A stretch of DNA of 64,000 bases from Legionella fallonii LLAP-10 (GCF_000953135.1 NZ_LN614827.1:1641001-1705000), one strand, 5' to 3'; shown: positions 9,321-18,823, numbered from the stretch's first letter. Notes: generated from the sequence alone by a model not told the origin. Program-made: numbers and translations.

Positions 9321-11945
9321 ATGATAGACCTTTCTGATTGGTTTCAATTAGGTGCTTTACCTGCAGATCAAATTCAAGGCAAATTTGATCTACTCCTGGT
9401 TGGCCTTTCTTATGTTGTTGCTACTTTGGCTTCTTACGCTGCACTTAATCTGGTTGGACAATTGCGAATAGAACAAGGCAAACAAGCTAGATTTTATTGG
9501 TTTGCTGGTGGTGCTTTTACTATGGGTTCAGGAATTTGGTCCATGCATTTCATAGGCATGTTGGCTTTTGTCATGCCCATGCCCATGGAGTATGAGTTTT
9601 TCTGGACGATAGCCTCCCTACTGATGGCAATATTTGCATCAGGTTTCGCCTTATTCCTATTACAAAATGAAAATTACTCCTTAACACAACTAATTCTAGG
9701 TGGATTTATTATTGGGTTAGCCATAGCAACCATGCACTATATGGGCATGGAAGGAATGAAAATCCACACTAATATTCACTACACCCCTGGATTATTTTTT
9801 CTATCTATATTTATAGGGATCATCACCGCAGAAGCAGCTATCTATTTAGCATTAGAAAGCAATAAAGGAACAAAAACAAAGCAGTTTAATTTAAAGATAA
9901 TTTCAGCGTTACTGATGGGGCTTGCTATTTGTGGCATGCATTATACAGGAATGGCTGCCGCAGTATTCACCCCAAGTATGTCTCATGTTATGGCTGTAAG
10001 CACTCAAGCCATACCAACCAATTATCTCGCTTTTTTTATCGCAGGGATCGCTTTTCTTATTATTAGCATGGCTTTAATTGCATCAATCAGTAATAAAAAA
10101 ATGGTTTCCGCAATAGAAAATGAAAAGAATTTTTTAAGAGCCATGTTAGACAATCTAGAAGATGGAATTATTGCCTGTGATGCTAGTGGAAGAATAACTT
10201 TATTAAATGGTCGTCTGCAAAAAAATATTCATCTGAGCCATCGTGAGTTTTTTATTAATGATTTAGATGAGTTTTTTACTTTATCGACTCCTGATCATCA
10301 ACTTATAAAAAAAGAACATTGGCCTCTAACTCGTGCTTTAAAAGGACAACCAGTTCATGGTGCTGAGCTCATAATGGAATTTAAAAATAGTATGGTCAGA
10401 GAAGTTATCATTGATGAACAAAAAATAATTGACTCTGAAGGACAAATTCTTGGAGCGGTAGCGGTCATTCACGACATTACTGAATTGAAAAAAACCGAAA
10501 AAATGAAGCATGAATTCGTTTCTATCGTGAGCCATGAATTGAGAACACCATTAACTTCAATTAAAGGATCTTTAGGGTTGCTCGTTAGTGGAATCATGGG
10601 TGAATTTCCTGAAAAAGCAAAAAATCTTTTAGAAATTGCCAATAATAACTGTGAACGATTATTGTTATTAATTAATGATATTCTTGATGTAGATAAAATC
10701 GAAGCTGGAAAAATGGACTTCCAATTAGATAATTATGATCTAATACCTATAATTACTGAAGTAATTTCTGCTAATAAAATGTATGCAGACAAATATGGAG
10801 TATCCGTAGAGTTTACACCACCAAATCTCCCTATCATTGCTCATATTGATTCCAGTCGATTAATGCAGGTTCTCGCTAATTTAATTTCAAATGCTTGTAA
10901 GTTCTCACCTAAAGGAGGTCAGGTGAGATTAAAAATTGAAGAATTAAACTCTATTGTACGAGTTAGTGTTTCTGATAGTGGGCCAGGAATCCCTCAAGAG
11001 TTTCAATCACGTATGTTTCAAAAATTCTCTCAAGCCGACTCTTCAGATGCTCGTGGTAAGGCGGGAACCGGTTTGGGATTAAATATCAGTAAAAGTATTA
11101 TAGAAAAACTACATGGGACTTTAAATTTTACTAGCTCGCCAGACAATGGAACAACGTTCTACTTCGAGCTCCCTATTTGTTATGAAAAAACTATTTCTAC
11201 TGAAAATCGTCTCTCAGTACAGAAGGAAACAGGTAAAAAATTACTGCTTTGCGAAGACGATCTGGATCAAGCGGAATACCTCAGAATTTTATTGGAAGCT
11301 GCTGAGTTTAGCGTAGACGTAGCTACTTCTGTCAGAGAAGCTAAATCTTTTTTAGCAGAGAAACACTATCAAGCAATGCTCCTAGATTTAATTCTACCTG
11401 ATCAGGATGGAATATCATTTATTAAAGAATTGCGCGCTACCCCAAATACCAAAGATTTGCCTATTATTGTTATTTCAGTGATTACGGAAATGGGGAAAAA
11501 TCTACTCAATGGCGATGCTGTTTTGGTAGCCGATTGGCTTGATAAGCCCATAGACTTTAATAAACTTCTCGGCTCAATTCATAAAATAAAAGAGAATGAT
11601 AAAACAAATTTACCTCATATTTTACATATTGAAGATAACGAAGACACACAAATTGTTGTAGCAACATTATTAGAAGATGAGGCCAATGTATTGACCGTTA
11701 ATAGCATACAACAAGCAAAAGAAATGCTGGCGCAGCAGAAATTTGATTTATTTATTTTAGATTTGATGTTACCTGATGGAAATGGTATTGAAATTTTACC
11801 TTTACTGGCGCAATACCATTCTCCTGTATTAGTATTTTCTGATATGAAATTTAATGAAGACTATGCGAAATATATAAGTCAGGCACTCATGAAATCAACT
11901 TCAACTAATGAAATGTTACTCAATACTATTATGCATCTTCTATAA
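9321..11945 (+). CDS. MHYT-domain hybrid sensor histidine kinase with two receiver domains
   Basis: An N-terminal seven-helix MHYT sensor (three copies: MHFIGM, MHYMGM, MHYTGM; these bind a metal and are proposed to sense O2, CO or NO) is followed by a PAS domain (about 280-390), HisKA with SIVSHELRTPLTSIKG, HATPase_c (NACKFSPKGG, DSGPGIP, GTGLGL) and two receiver domains. The first receiver keeps EDD, LLDLILPD and DKPID. The second keeps IEDNED, ILDLMLPDGNG and a Lys in LMKSTS. ATG 9321 is better spaced from AAGGA than the GTG at 9318. It is followed at once by a CheY-like gene and a diguanylate cyclase, so the chain probably relays an environmental signal into c-di-GMP. Confidence 0.9.
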   Translation: MIDLSDWFQLGALPADQIQGKFDLLLVGLSYVVATLASYAALNLVGQLRIEQGKQARFYWFAGGAFTMGSGIWSMHFIGMLAFVMPMPMEYEFFWTIASLLMAIFASGFALFLLQNENYSLTQLILGGFIIGLAIATMHYMGMEGMKIHTNIHYTPGLFFLSIFIGIITAEAAIYLALESNKGTKTKQFNLKIISALLMGLAICGMHYTGMAAAVFTPSMSHVMAVSTQAIPTNYLAFFIAGIAFLIISMALIASISNKKMVSAIENEKNFLRAMLDNLEDGIIACDASGRITLLNGRLQKNIHLSHREFFINDLDEFFTLSTPDHQLIKKEHWPLTRALKGQPVHGAELIMEFKNSMVREVIIDEQKIIDSEGQILGAVAVIHDITELKKTEKMKHEFVSIVSHELRTPLTSIKGSLGLLVSGIMGEFPEKAKNLLEIANNNCERLLLLINDILDVDKIEAGKMDFQLDNYDLIPIITEVISANKMYADKYGVSVEFTPPNLPIIAHIDSSRLMQVLANLISNACKFSPKGGQVRLKIEELNSIVRVSVSDSGPGIPQEFQSRMFQKFSQADSSDARGKAGTGLGLNISKSIIEKLHGTLNFTSSPDNGTTFYFELPICYEKTISTENRLSVQKETGKKLLLCEDDLDQAEYLRILLEAAEFSVDVATSVREAKSFLAEKHYQAMLLDLILPDQDGISFIKELRATPNTKDLPIIVISVITEMGKNLLNGDAVLVADWLDKPIDFNKLLGSIHKIKENDKTNLPHILHIEDNEDTQIVVATLLEDEANVLTVNSIQQAKEMLAQQKFDLFILDLMLPDGNGIEILPLLAQYHSPVLVFSDMKFNEDYAKYISQALMKSTSTNEMLLNTIMHLL

Positions 11946-11958
11946 TTAAGGAGAGAAT

Positions 11959-12351
11959 ATGGAACACAAGCAATTGCACAATATACTCTATGCAGAAGAT
12001 GAGGAAGATATTCGTTCTATTGCTCAAATAGCATTGGAGGATATAGGATCGTTTACAGTGAAATATTGTAAAAACGGCTATGAAGTTCTCGAAACAATTA
12101 AGAACTTTGTTCCCGATTTATTGTTGCTTGATGTTATGATGCCAGAAATGGATGGCCCAACAACCTTAAAAGAGCTACGCAAAACAGATACTTACTCCTC
12201 CATTCCTGCTATTTTTATGACCGCAAAAATACAAACCAACGAGTTAGAGGAGTATAAATCTATAGGAGCGATTGACGTCATAGGAAAACCTTTCGATCCT
12301 ATGACTTTAGCTGAATCAATTCAAAAAGCGTGGTTAAAAAGTTATGAATGA
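11959..12351 (+). CDS. CheY-like single-domain response regulator
   Basis: A stand-alone receiver of 130 residues: acidic pair in YAEDEEDI, phospho-acceptor in LLLLDVMMPEMDG, T in MTAK and K in IGKPFDP, so all conserved positions are present. It starts 13 bp after the hybrid kinase behind GGAG and overlaps the next gene by 8 bp, which supports one operon. It has no output domain and may shuttle phosphate between the kinase and the downstream Hpt/REC/GGDEF protein. Confidence 0.9.
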   Translation: MEHKQLHNILYAEDEEDIRSIAQIALEDIGSFTVKYCKNGYEVLETIKNFVPDLLLLDVMMPEMDGPTTLKELRKTDTYSSIPAIFMTAKIQTNELEEYKSIGAIDVIGKPFDPMTLAESIQKAWLKSYE

Positions 12352-13966
12352 AAAAGTTCAAAAAAAACTCAATGATCTCATGAAGATTTATAGTAAAAAT
12401 CTTCCCGATAAAATTCATAAGATTGAAGTGTTTTGGGAGGAGCAAAAAAATCATTGGGATCTCATTCAATTTCAAAATTTTCACCGAGAAGTACATAGTT
12501 TGTGCGGCTCTTCTGGTACTTATGGCTATCCGGATCTCAGTAAGGCGGCAAGACAGTTGGAGATTTTTTTAAAGACAATAATTAGCAAGGAACTGATTAA
12601 TAGCGAGGATAAAGAATTAATTTCCGATTATTTGAATCAAATTAAAATAACAGCCCATCATGAAAAACAAAAAAATGAGCTTCTTTTTCAACCCCAGTCT
12701 ATTGAACAAATTGAAAATAGGTATATTTATATCGTAGAGCAAGACGAAGTATTGCTTCAACAACTAAAAGACAGTTTAAAGCAAACAGGTTTCAGTCCCT
12801 TTTCTTTTCAAGATATATTCACCTTACAACTCGCAGTAAAAGAAAAAATCCCTGCAGCTATGATTATTGATACAAGATACTTAGATTCGGAGGGAGTTCA
12901 AAGTTTATTAGAATTACAAAATCAACAATCCACGCTCATTCAATTATTTTGCATTCTCCCTAACGCAGACCTTACCCCGCGCTTAGTAGCAATTCGAGCT
13001 GGTTGCGATGCCTTCTTCCAAAAACCAGTAGACATTTATCAGATAACGCAAATAATCAACCATAAATGCGGCGCATCACCAGGGCAGCCCTATCGCATTT
13101 TAATCATAGATGACTCTAAATCACTGGGTGAATATTATTCGCTGATCTTGAATCAGGCAGGAATGACGGCCAAAGCGATTACTAATCCTATGAGCCTATT
13201 AAAAGAACTTGATTCATTTCAACCCAATTTATTACTCATGGATGTTTATATGCCTGAATGTACAGGTTTTGAATTAGCTGCGGTCTTACGCCAAGAATCT
13301 AACTACACCAAAATACCAATTATTTTTCTTTCAACAGAAGAGGATAAAGATAAAAAATTATTTGCTATTAGTTTAGGCGGAGATGACTTTTTAACTAAAC
13401 CAGTTTCCCCCCAACATCTGGTTTCCGCTGTACGCTCTCGCTCAAAACGCGCCAGTATTCTAAATTATTATATGAGCACGGACAGCTTATCTGGATTATT
13501 GAATCACTCCAGTATCTTAAAACAATTTGAAATACAATTAGCCCGTGCACAACTGGCTAATCTACCTTTATCCATAGCCATCATTGACATTGACCACTTC
13601 AAAAAAGTCAATGACACCTATGGCCATCAAGTTGGCGATGAAGTAATTAAAAAATTGTCCTCTGTATTGTTATCTCGATTACGTAATCAAGACGTTGTTG
13701 GACGTTATGGTGGAGAAGAATTCGTATTAGTATTACCTGGCGCTACCTGTGAGGATGCCACAAAAATAACAAATAATTTACGCGTACAATTTTCTCAATA
13801 TGTTTTTACCGCAGATAACAGTGAATTTTCTGTAACATTTAGCGTAGGAATTTCTTTTTTACGTGAAATGATAAGTGCTGCAGAAATGATTAAACAAGCT
13901 GATTATGCTTTATACCAAGCCAAGAATATAGGCAGAAACCAAGTAGTGGCATTTCAATCAAATTAA
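12344..13966 (+). CDS. Hpt-REC-REC-GGDEF response regulator (diguanylate cyclase)
   Basis: A 540-residue protein. The N-terminal helical domain has REVHSLCGSSGTYG, an Hpt-like phosphotransfer site (His about residue 50). The first receiver (about 128-240) is divergent: YIVEQDEVL replaces the acidic pocket, although a D remains in IIDTRYLD. The second (about 250-370) is intact: IIDDSK, LLMDVYMPE, LSTEEDK, TKPVSP. The C-terminal domain is GGDEF-type with DSLSGLLNH and GGEEF, an active signature. It overlaps the CheY-like gene and is the likely output of the operon. Hpt plus two receivers and GGDEF in one chain means phosphorelay and output are physically linked. Confidence 0.9.
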   Translation: MNEKVQKKLNDLMKIYSKNLPDKIHKIEVFWEEQKNHWDLIQFQNFHREVHSLCGSSGTYGYPDLSKAARQLEIFLKTIISKELINSEDKELISDYLNQIKITAHHEKQKNELLFQPQSIEQIENRYIYIVEQDEVLLQQLKDSLKQTGFSPFSFQDIFTLQLAVKEKIPAAMIIDTRYLDSEGVQSLLELQNQQSTLIQLFCILPNADLTPRLVAIRAGCDAFFQKPVDIYQITQIINHKCGASPGQPYRILIIDDSKSLGEYYSLILNQAGMTAKAITNPMSLLKELDSFQPNLLLMDVYMPECTGFELAAVLRQESNYTKIPIIFLSTEEDKDKKLFAISLGGDDFLTKPVSPQHLVSAVRSRSKRASILNYYMSTDSLSGLLNHSSILKQFEIQLARAQLANLPLSIAIIDIDHFKKVNDTYGHQVGDEVIKKLSSVLLSRLRNQDVVGRYGGEEFVLVLPGATCEDATKITNNLRVQFSQYVFTADNSEFSVTFSVGISFLREMISAAEMIKQADYALYQAKNIGRNQVVAFQSN

Positions 13967-14029
13967 TTTTTACCATGCCACTATTTGGTTGATACTATTA
14001 TGCGAACAACTGGGCCAAAGGGATCGCTT

Positions 14030-14117
14030 TTAATCCCAAAGATTAAGCAGTTCCACTCCGCTTTCGTCAAAACCCTTGATATTTCTTGTTACCATGAACT
14101 AAAGCTATAGCAGCACT
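14030..14117 (-). pseudogene. VapC (PIN-domain) toxin, 3' remnant
   Basis: Read on the minus strand the segment ends VTRNIKGFDESGVELLNLWD followed by TAA, the typical C-terminal end of VapC PIN-domain RNases (LVTRNxKDFxxxGVxLLNPW). Just upstream, in another frame, AAIALVH matches the preceding helix. The rest of the toxin and any VapB antitoxin are missing, so it is a decayed end only. Confidence 0.6.
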
Positions 14118-14160
14118 CTTTCAGAATGATTCCATATCTCTTAAGTTATATTAACGCCAG

Positions 14161-14198
14161 TTTCGGATAAGGAAGTCACCAAGATCGGAACCGTTCGT
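14161..14198 (+). repeat. Dispersed repeat, copy 1 (TTTCGGATAA...GTCACC...TCGGAACCGTTC)
   Basis: This stretch recurs near 21612-21650, with shared blocks TTTCGGATAA, GTCACC and TCGGAACCGTTC at the same spacing. Each copy lies in a noncoding region ahead of a gene. It may be an insertion-sequence end, but no transposase is near. Confidence 0.5.
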
Positions 14199-14397
14199 GC
14201 TTCAGAAGATAACTCATCTGCCTCTGATCAATAAATTATCCAATACATATATTTATCAATTTAACAGTTCCATCTCTAAACTATCTGCACTATAATCTTC
14301 AACCAATGCTGTATTTAAATACAGTATTAAGGAACTCCCGAAGGATTTTCGGGTTTGGAAAGTTACCACCATTAGGTTTAAAATAAGGATAAATTTT

Positions 14398-14661
14398 ATG
14401 CGTAGAACCCCCAATCAACATACTCATAGTCATCCCCAAACTCATACACACGGACATCCGCCTACAAGTACTACAGTTGTTGTTACCACTCAACAACCTA
14501 CAACAGTGGTAACACATGCTCCTACCCCTATCCCTCCATTTAATCCTCATGGGTATTATGCCCATAATCCTAATGGCTTTCATTATCACACTACAACACA
14601 GCCAGGGCATACACATGGACATCCAGATTCGCATACACATGGACATGGTCCAAGATATTAA
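14398..14661 (+). CDS. Histidine-rich small protein
   Basis: An 87-residue protein with 17 histidines, many in HTHGHP-type repeats at both ends (QTHTHGHPP and GHTHGHPDSHTHGHG), separated by a Thr/Val/Gln/Pro-rich middle (TTVVVTTQQPTTVVTH). AAGGAT sits about 8 bp before the ATG. There is no signal peptide or membrane helix. Clustered His-X-His suggests binding of Ni, Zn or Cu, as in metallochaperone tails, but no metal enzyme operon is adjacent, so the role is open. The whole gene can also be read in other frames; this frame is chosen for its ribosome site and repeat structure. Confidence 0.6.
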   Translation: MRRTPNQHTHSHPQTHTHGHPPTSTTVVVTTQQPTTVVTHAPTPIPPFNPHGYYAHNPNGFHYHTTTQPGHTHGHPDSHTHGHGPRY

Positions 14662-14675
14662 AGTATTTACCGACG

Positions 14676-14696
14676 TCCCGTGGCTTGTCCACGGGA
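14676..14696. repeat. Palindromic repeat CCCGTGG-CTTGT-CCACGGG (family A)
   Basis: A perfect 8-bp stem (TCCCGTGG / CCACGGGA) with a 5-nt loop, 14 bp after the His-rich gene. A similar hairpin lies at 26920-26941. No T-run follows, so it is more like a REP-type element than a plain terminator, although it could also stop transcription. Confidence 0.6.
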
Positions 14697-14874
14697 TACT
14701 GAGCTCTAATATCAACGCGCCCTTAGGTCAAGCCGATGGGCGTCAGAAACGGGGTGAAAGTGCCATTAGATGTACGCGCGGAATAGACCTTATGCAAAAT
14801 CATTAAATAATAAACTCGTGCAATGAATGAAAATATCGTAGAATTTATTATCCTAATTTGCTATCAGTGCATTG

Positions 14875-16497
14875 ATGAACTCAACCCCTATAACAAAAAG
14901 ATTAGCAGCCATCGAGGCCCGTCTTTCTTTTATTGAAAATTATTTGAATATCCCCCCACAACCAACCGCGACGTCTGAACCATTCAAACAAATAGCGAAT
15001 AAGCCAGCACCTAAACCCATGTCTGGAAATTGGCTTGGTATCGTTGCGTCCGTCTGTTTTATTTTAGCGGCGGCATTTATTATTAAACTATCCATAGTAT
15101 CGGGCTGGCTAACTCACGAAAAACAACTTGGGCTTGCCACTTTATTAGGATTAGCTCTTTTTACCGCAGGGATTCTCATTTCCAGCGCAGACAAAGTATA
15201 CGCAAGTTTCTTACCCGCAGCCGGGGCCACGATCCTTTACCTTACTTGCTTTGCTGCCTATCAATATTATCTGTTGATTTACTTTCAAACCTTAATTGCC
15301 ATAACCAGTATCATCTCAGGACTATCTATATGGTTTTACATTCGCTTTAAACACGATATTTATGCCATTATTGCGTCAATCGGCGCCTATAGTGCCCCCT
15401 TAGTTACCAGCATTCATGGTAATGTCATTTTTTCTCTCTATTATTTTATTATTTGTTCATTTACCTTTGCGACTCTTTCTATTTGGGTACAGTCGAGAAC
15501 CTTAACCTTAATTTCAGCCTATTTGGCAATTTCAATTACGGCTTGGATTGGCTTAACTCTAGATCAGGACGGTTTAATAGCGATTACGCTGGCCTTAATT
15601 TTTCTTATTTTTTCAATAGGAACTTATTTTCATACACAACTCACTCATCAAGAGTTAACAGAAAAAGAGTCATGGAGCTTGTTTCCCATACTATTTATTT
15701 TTTACTCAATGGAATATTATTTTATTAGCCGACTTGAACCCACACTTGCATCCTGGGTGTCGTTAGCTTCAGCAGCTCTTCTCACAGCGCTTTATCTTTC
15801 AGCAAAAAAATGGAAACCCAATAAAAAATTTAATAGCTATATCGTTGTATTAACTTTTGCAACCGTTGTGTTCTTCCATTCAATATATCTTGAATTATTG
15901 CCTGCCCCCATTAAGCCCTGGCTTTTTGTTATTATAGTTCTTAGCTATGGCTTTATTCGCACCAAAATTAAATTAAGAGCGAACTCAACTTTAATTGTTC
16001 CTTTGATTGCTTTAGCTGCAATCTTGGGAATAGAGTACCTGAATATGATGAGTCATCTGATGAGAGGCTTCACTCCGTTCTGGTCAATTGTCTCTTGGGC
16101 CTCTTTTCTGAGTATCTGGTTTGCTTTTTTTAGACATAGACACGAGTTGGCAAAAAAAGATGAATATGGTTATATTCTCTTAGCAACAGCCCACTTACTT
16201 TGTATTATGAGTTTGTATCAATTAACGGCCCCCTATGGCTCACTCGCGGTCTCTTCATCTTGGCTTTTGTATGCCCTGCTAGTTCTTGGAATATCTTTTA
16301 TAAGAAATGATATTTTAATGGCAAAATCAGTACTTATAGTTTTAAGTTTTGCCGCAGGAAAAGCTCTAATTTATGATGCTTCCTCAACGCCAAGTATCAT
16401 TCGCACTTTATGCCTCATTGTGACTGGTAGCATTTTGTATACGTCAGGTTTTGCTATCAGGAAAATGACACAATGGAATAACAAACATTCTGAATAG
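14875..16497 (+). CDS. DUF2339-type polytopic membrane protein
   Basis: About 540 residues: a short cytoplasmic N-terminus with a predicted helix (AIEARLSFIENYLN) and a Pro-rich linker, then roughly 14 transmembrane segments. The first, SGNWLGIVASVCFILAAAF, resembles DUF2339 proteins, which begin with a coiled segment and then the N-W-L/I-G-hydrophobic signature. Function is unknown for this family. ATG 14875 is used; a TTG lies one codon upstream. It appears to be a single-gene unit. Confidence 0.65.
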   Translation: MNSTPITKRLAAIEARLSFIENYLNIPPQPTATSEPFKQIANKPAPKPMSGNWLGIVASVCFILAAAFIIKLSIVSGWLTHEKQLGLATLLGLALFTAGILISSADKVYASFLPAAGATILYLTCFAAYQYYLLIYFQTLIAITSIISGLSIWFYIRFKHDIYAIIASIGAYSAPLVTSIHGNVIFSLYYFIICSFTFATLSIWVQSRTLTLISAYLAISITAWIGLTLDQDGLIAITLALIFLIFSIGTYFHTQLTHQELTEKESWSLFPILFIFYSMEYYFISRLEPTLASWVSLASAALLTALYLSAKKWKPNKKFNSYIVVLTFATVVFFHSIYLELLPAPIKPWLFVIIVLSYGFIRTKIKLRANSTLIVPLIALAAILGIEYLNMMSHLMRGFTPFWSIVSWASFLSIWFAFFRHRHELAKKDEYGYILLATAHLLCIMSLYQLTAPYGSLAVSSSWLLYALLVLGISFIRNDILMAKSVLIVLSFAAGKALIYDASSTPSIIRTLCLIVTGSILYTSGFAIRKMTQWNNKHSE

Positions 16498-16730
16498 CAA
16501 AGTGTAAATTAAAAAAACTGAGACTATTTTATCTCATCATACCAAGTCAATATTGAACAACATAGCCATTAAATAGTCTTTATTATCAAATAAATAAAAA
16601 ACAAAAAAGATGGTAATTTATTAAAAATAAGTTACCATAGCGCACAAGGTGATCTAGTTGTAGACCATAGAATATTTAGCACAAAGTAATTTTTGATTTT
16701 TTCAGGGAATTAATTAACAAAGGAGTAAGC

Positions 16731-17927
16731 ATGAAAAAGAAAAAAGTTACATCGCTCATTAAACCAATTCTAACCACTTTAGCCATAGGAATGATGAGCA
16801 CAAATGCCCTAGCTATTCCGTTAGCACCTGGAGCTGTTCACCACCCTATTCATTACAAGCCCAATACCCCTCATTTTGCACCTTCAGGGCTCACTCCTCA
16901 TCAAGTAAGTAACGCTTACGGCTTTAGTGCAATTTCTGCTCAAGGTAAAGGACAAACAATAGCAATTGTTGATGCGTTTGATGACCCGCGTATTGAAGCG
17001 GATCTCGCTGTATTTAATAAGCAATTTGGTCTACCTGCATGTACAACCAAAAATGGTTGTTTCAAAAAAGTATATGCAAAGAAAAAAAAGCCACCAACTG
17101 ATGCAGGATGGTCTGGTGAAATCGCTCTTGATGTTGAATGGGCTCACGCTATGGCTCCTCAAGCTAAAATTATTCTTGTTGAAGCGGCCTCAGACAGCAT
17201 GGAAGATTTATATCAAGCGGTACAAGTTGCAGTGCAAAGCGGAGCTAATGTTGTGTCAATGAGTTGGGGAGCGGGTGAGTTTTCTGAGCAAACTGATTAC
17301 GACAAATTATTTAATAATCCCAAAGTAACCTTTACAGCCTCATCAGGTGATAGCGGCGCAGGTACAATATATCCCGCTGCCTCTCCTTATGTATTAGCTG
17401 TAGGTGGAACAACATTGTCCACTGATTCTTATGGCAATTATCAGGGAGAAACTGCATGGTCTGGCAGTGGCGGCGGAGTCAGTAGTGTAGAAGCCTGGCC
17501 TGCTTATCAAAGTGGATTACCCATACCGCAATCAAGCAATATGCGTGGGGTGCCAGACGTAGCTTATAATGCTGATCCTCAATCTGGATTTTCAGTGTAT
17601 AGCTCTGTTCCAGGAGATGGTGGAACTGGCTGGCAGGTTGTTGGTGGAACTAGTGCCGGAGCACCACAATGGGCTGCTCTTGTTGCTGTTGCAAACTCAG
17701 CAATAAATGGAAACATCGGAGGTAATCTAAATACCCTGCTTTATACATTAGCTCATCCTACTACTGGTAATTACAATCATTTCTTTAATGATGTAACCTC
17801 AGGTTCCAATGGCGATTGTGATTATTTCTGTAGTGCACAAGAAGGTTATGACTATGTGACAGGATTAGGTAGTCCAGAAGTTACTAACTTAATCAACGAA
17901 CTAATGAGTTCTCATTCTGGAAAATAA
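16731..17927 (+). CDS. Secreted sedolisin-type serine-carboxyl peptidase (family S53)
   Basis: A 398-residue protein with a Sec signal peptide ending around ALA (about residue 28) and a strong AAAGGAG before the ATG. The S53 catalytic set is visible: E130 and D134 in GEIALDVEW, oxyanion D207 in SSGDSGA, and nucleophile S308 in GGTSAGAPQW. The C-terminal part (FNDVTSG...GYDYVTGLGSP) matches the calcium site of sedolisins. Family members are acid-active endopeptidases. Unlike typical kumamolisins there is no long pro-domain; only about 45 residues separate the signal peptide from the catalytic core, so activation must differ. An export route such as type II secretion is plausible for Legionella but is not shown here. 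Confidence 0.9.
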   Translation: MKKKKVTSLIKPILTTLAIGMMSTNALAIPLAPGAVHHPIHYKPNTPHFAPSGLTPHQVSNAYGFSAISAQGKGQTIAIVDAFDDPRIEADLAVFNKQFGLPACTTKNGCFKKVYAKKKKPPTDAGWSGEIALDVEWAHAMAPQAKIILVEAASDSMEDLYQAVQVAVQSGANVVSMSWGAGEFSEQTDYDKLFNNPKVTFTASSGDSGAGTIYPAASPYVLAVGGTTLSTDSYGNYQGETAWSGSGGGVSSVEAWPAYQSGLPIPQSSNMRGVPDVAYNADPQSGFSVYSSVPGDGGTGWQVVGGTSAGAPQWAALVAVANSAINGNIGGNLNTLLYTLAHPTTGNYNHFFNDVTSGSNGDCDYFCSAQEGYDYVTGLGSPEVTNLINELMSSHSGK

Positions 17928-17942
17928 CTTTAGTATTATCAA

Positions 17943-17964
17943 GTTGGGCTCATTGGAGCCCAAC
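17943..17964. terminator. Hairpin GTTGGGCTC-ATTG-GAGCCCAAC (repeat family B)
   Basis: A perfect 9-bp stem and 4-nt loop lie between the convergent S53 peptidase and HAD genes, where a shared terminator is expected. The T-tract is poor. The same TGGGCT...AGCCCA palindrome with a flanking TAGG occurs at 34827-34846, so it also belongs to a dispersed repeat family. Confidence 0.55.
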
Positions 17965-17989
17965 CTATATCAAAACTTTAAGACATCCC

Positions 17990-18463
17990 TTATTCTCTCA
18001 AACTTGCTCTTAAGCGTTTTGGATTATGGAACAGTTCCAAAGCTAAGTGAATTGACGGAAGGGTAATATCTGCTGACAATAGAGCTTCTACAGCAATCCC
18101 CTCTGACCCAATAATGGCGATACCTAAAGCAGATTCTTTAAGAATGTATTGGTCATTTTTTCCATTACCAATAGATACTGTTGTATCAGGATTTAATTGA
18201 TGCAAGTATTTTTGTTTTGACAATCCTTGATCTTCTGCCGGGATAATCGTGAGTTTACAATTAATATTAGCTAACTCACTTTTAGCAGTGCCGAACCCAT
18301 CTCCTGTAACAATATGAATATCCAAGAATTCGGATAAGGCATTTAACGGTTCTTCCAACCCTTCAATTAATTTTCCATCGAGTGCCAATGTACCATTATA
18401 ATCAATTATAGCGGTATTTAAGTTCAAGTCGCCAAGTCCAGGTATGTTCATAGTAATCATCAT
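17990..18463 (-). CDS. HAD-superfamily phosphatase-like protein (soluble P-type-ATPase-like)
   Basis: A 157-residue protein. Motif I is DYNGT (residues about 22-26), with the second acid replaced by Asn as in the soluble P-type-ATPase-like HAD group. Motif II is IVTGD and motif IV is GNGKNDQYIL, close to the GDGxND of P-type ATPase phosphorylation domains. No cap domain and no membrane helices are present. The substrate is unknown. Several Met codons cluster at the start (18463, 18460, 18451), so the start is uncertain by a few residues. It is convergent with the S53 peptidase gene. Confidence 0.75.
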   Translation of the reverse strand: MMITMNIPGLGDLNLNTAIIDYNGTLALDGKLIEGLEEPLNALSEFLDIHIVTGDGFGTAKSELANINCKLTIIPAEDQGLSKQKYLHQLNPDTTVSIGNGKNDQYILKESALGIAIIGSEGIAVEALLSADITLPSIHLALELFHNPKRLRASLRE

Positions 18464-18628
18464 GATCTCTATTAAATTAGGATATAAATGAGTATAGCTT
18501 CTAATCCATATTTTTCTATTAAAAGAAAGCTCTTACTCACCATTCTATAAACATGACGATAATGATTTTTGATATTATCTAAAAAAATTACTAAGCTATA
18601 TCTAAATCCAGTAACAAAAAGAGCTTAT

Positions 18629-18823
18629 ATGATTCGCTTAAATCATTTAATAATGGCCCTTTTCCTTTTGATATTGCTTTTGGCCGTTAACCAATTTATT
18701 CCTTTAGAAGCTCTTGTAAATCTCGTTTTTAATTGTTTTATGATAGTGCTCATTGTTATTTATATTATGCAAAGTCTAAATGTAATAGAACCAATACTGC
18801 CCTCCCCAAAGATCTTTAAGTAA
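18629..18823 (+). CDS. Small two-helix membrane protein, Thivi_2564-like
   Basis: About 64 residues: two hydrophobic helices (LIMALFLLILLLAVNQFIPL and LVNLVFNCFMIVLIVIYIMQ) with a short loop. The pattern, in particular NxFIP between the helices, resembles the small Thivi_2564 membrane-protein family of unknown function. ATG 18629 follows AAGAGC at good distance; an upstream start at 18569 would add 20 residues and spoil the N-terminal helix. Confidence 0.6.
   Translation: MIRLNHLIMALFLLILLLAVNQFIPLEALVNLVFNCFMIVLIVIYIMQSLNVIEPILPSPKIFK

Noticed and set aside
14516-14806. 96-codon plus-strand frame overlapping the His-rich gene
   Set aside because: Shadow of the repeat-rich gene in another frame; no ribosome site and it runs through a palindrome.
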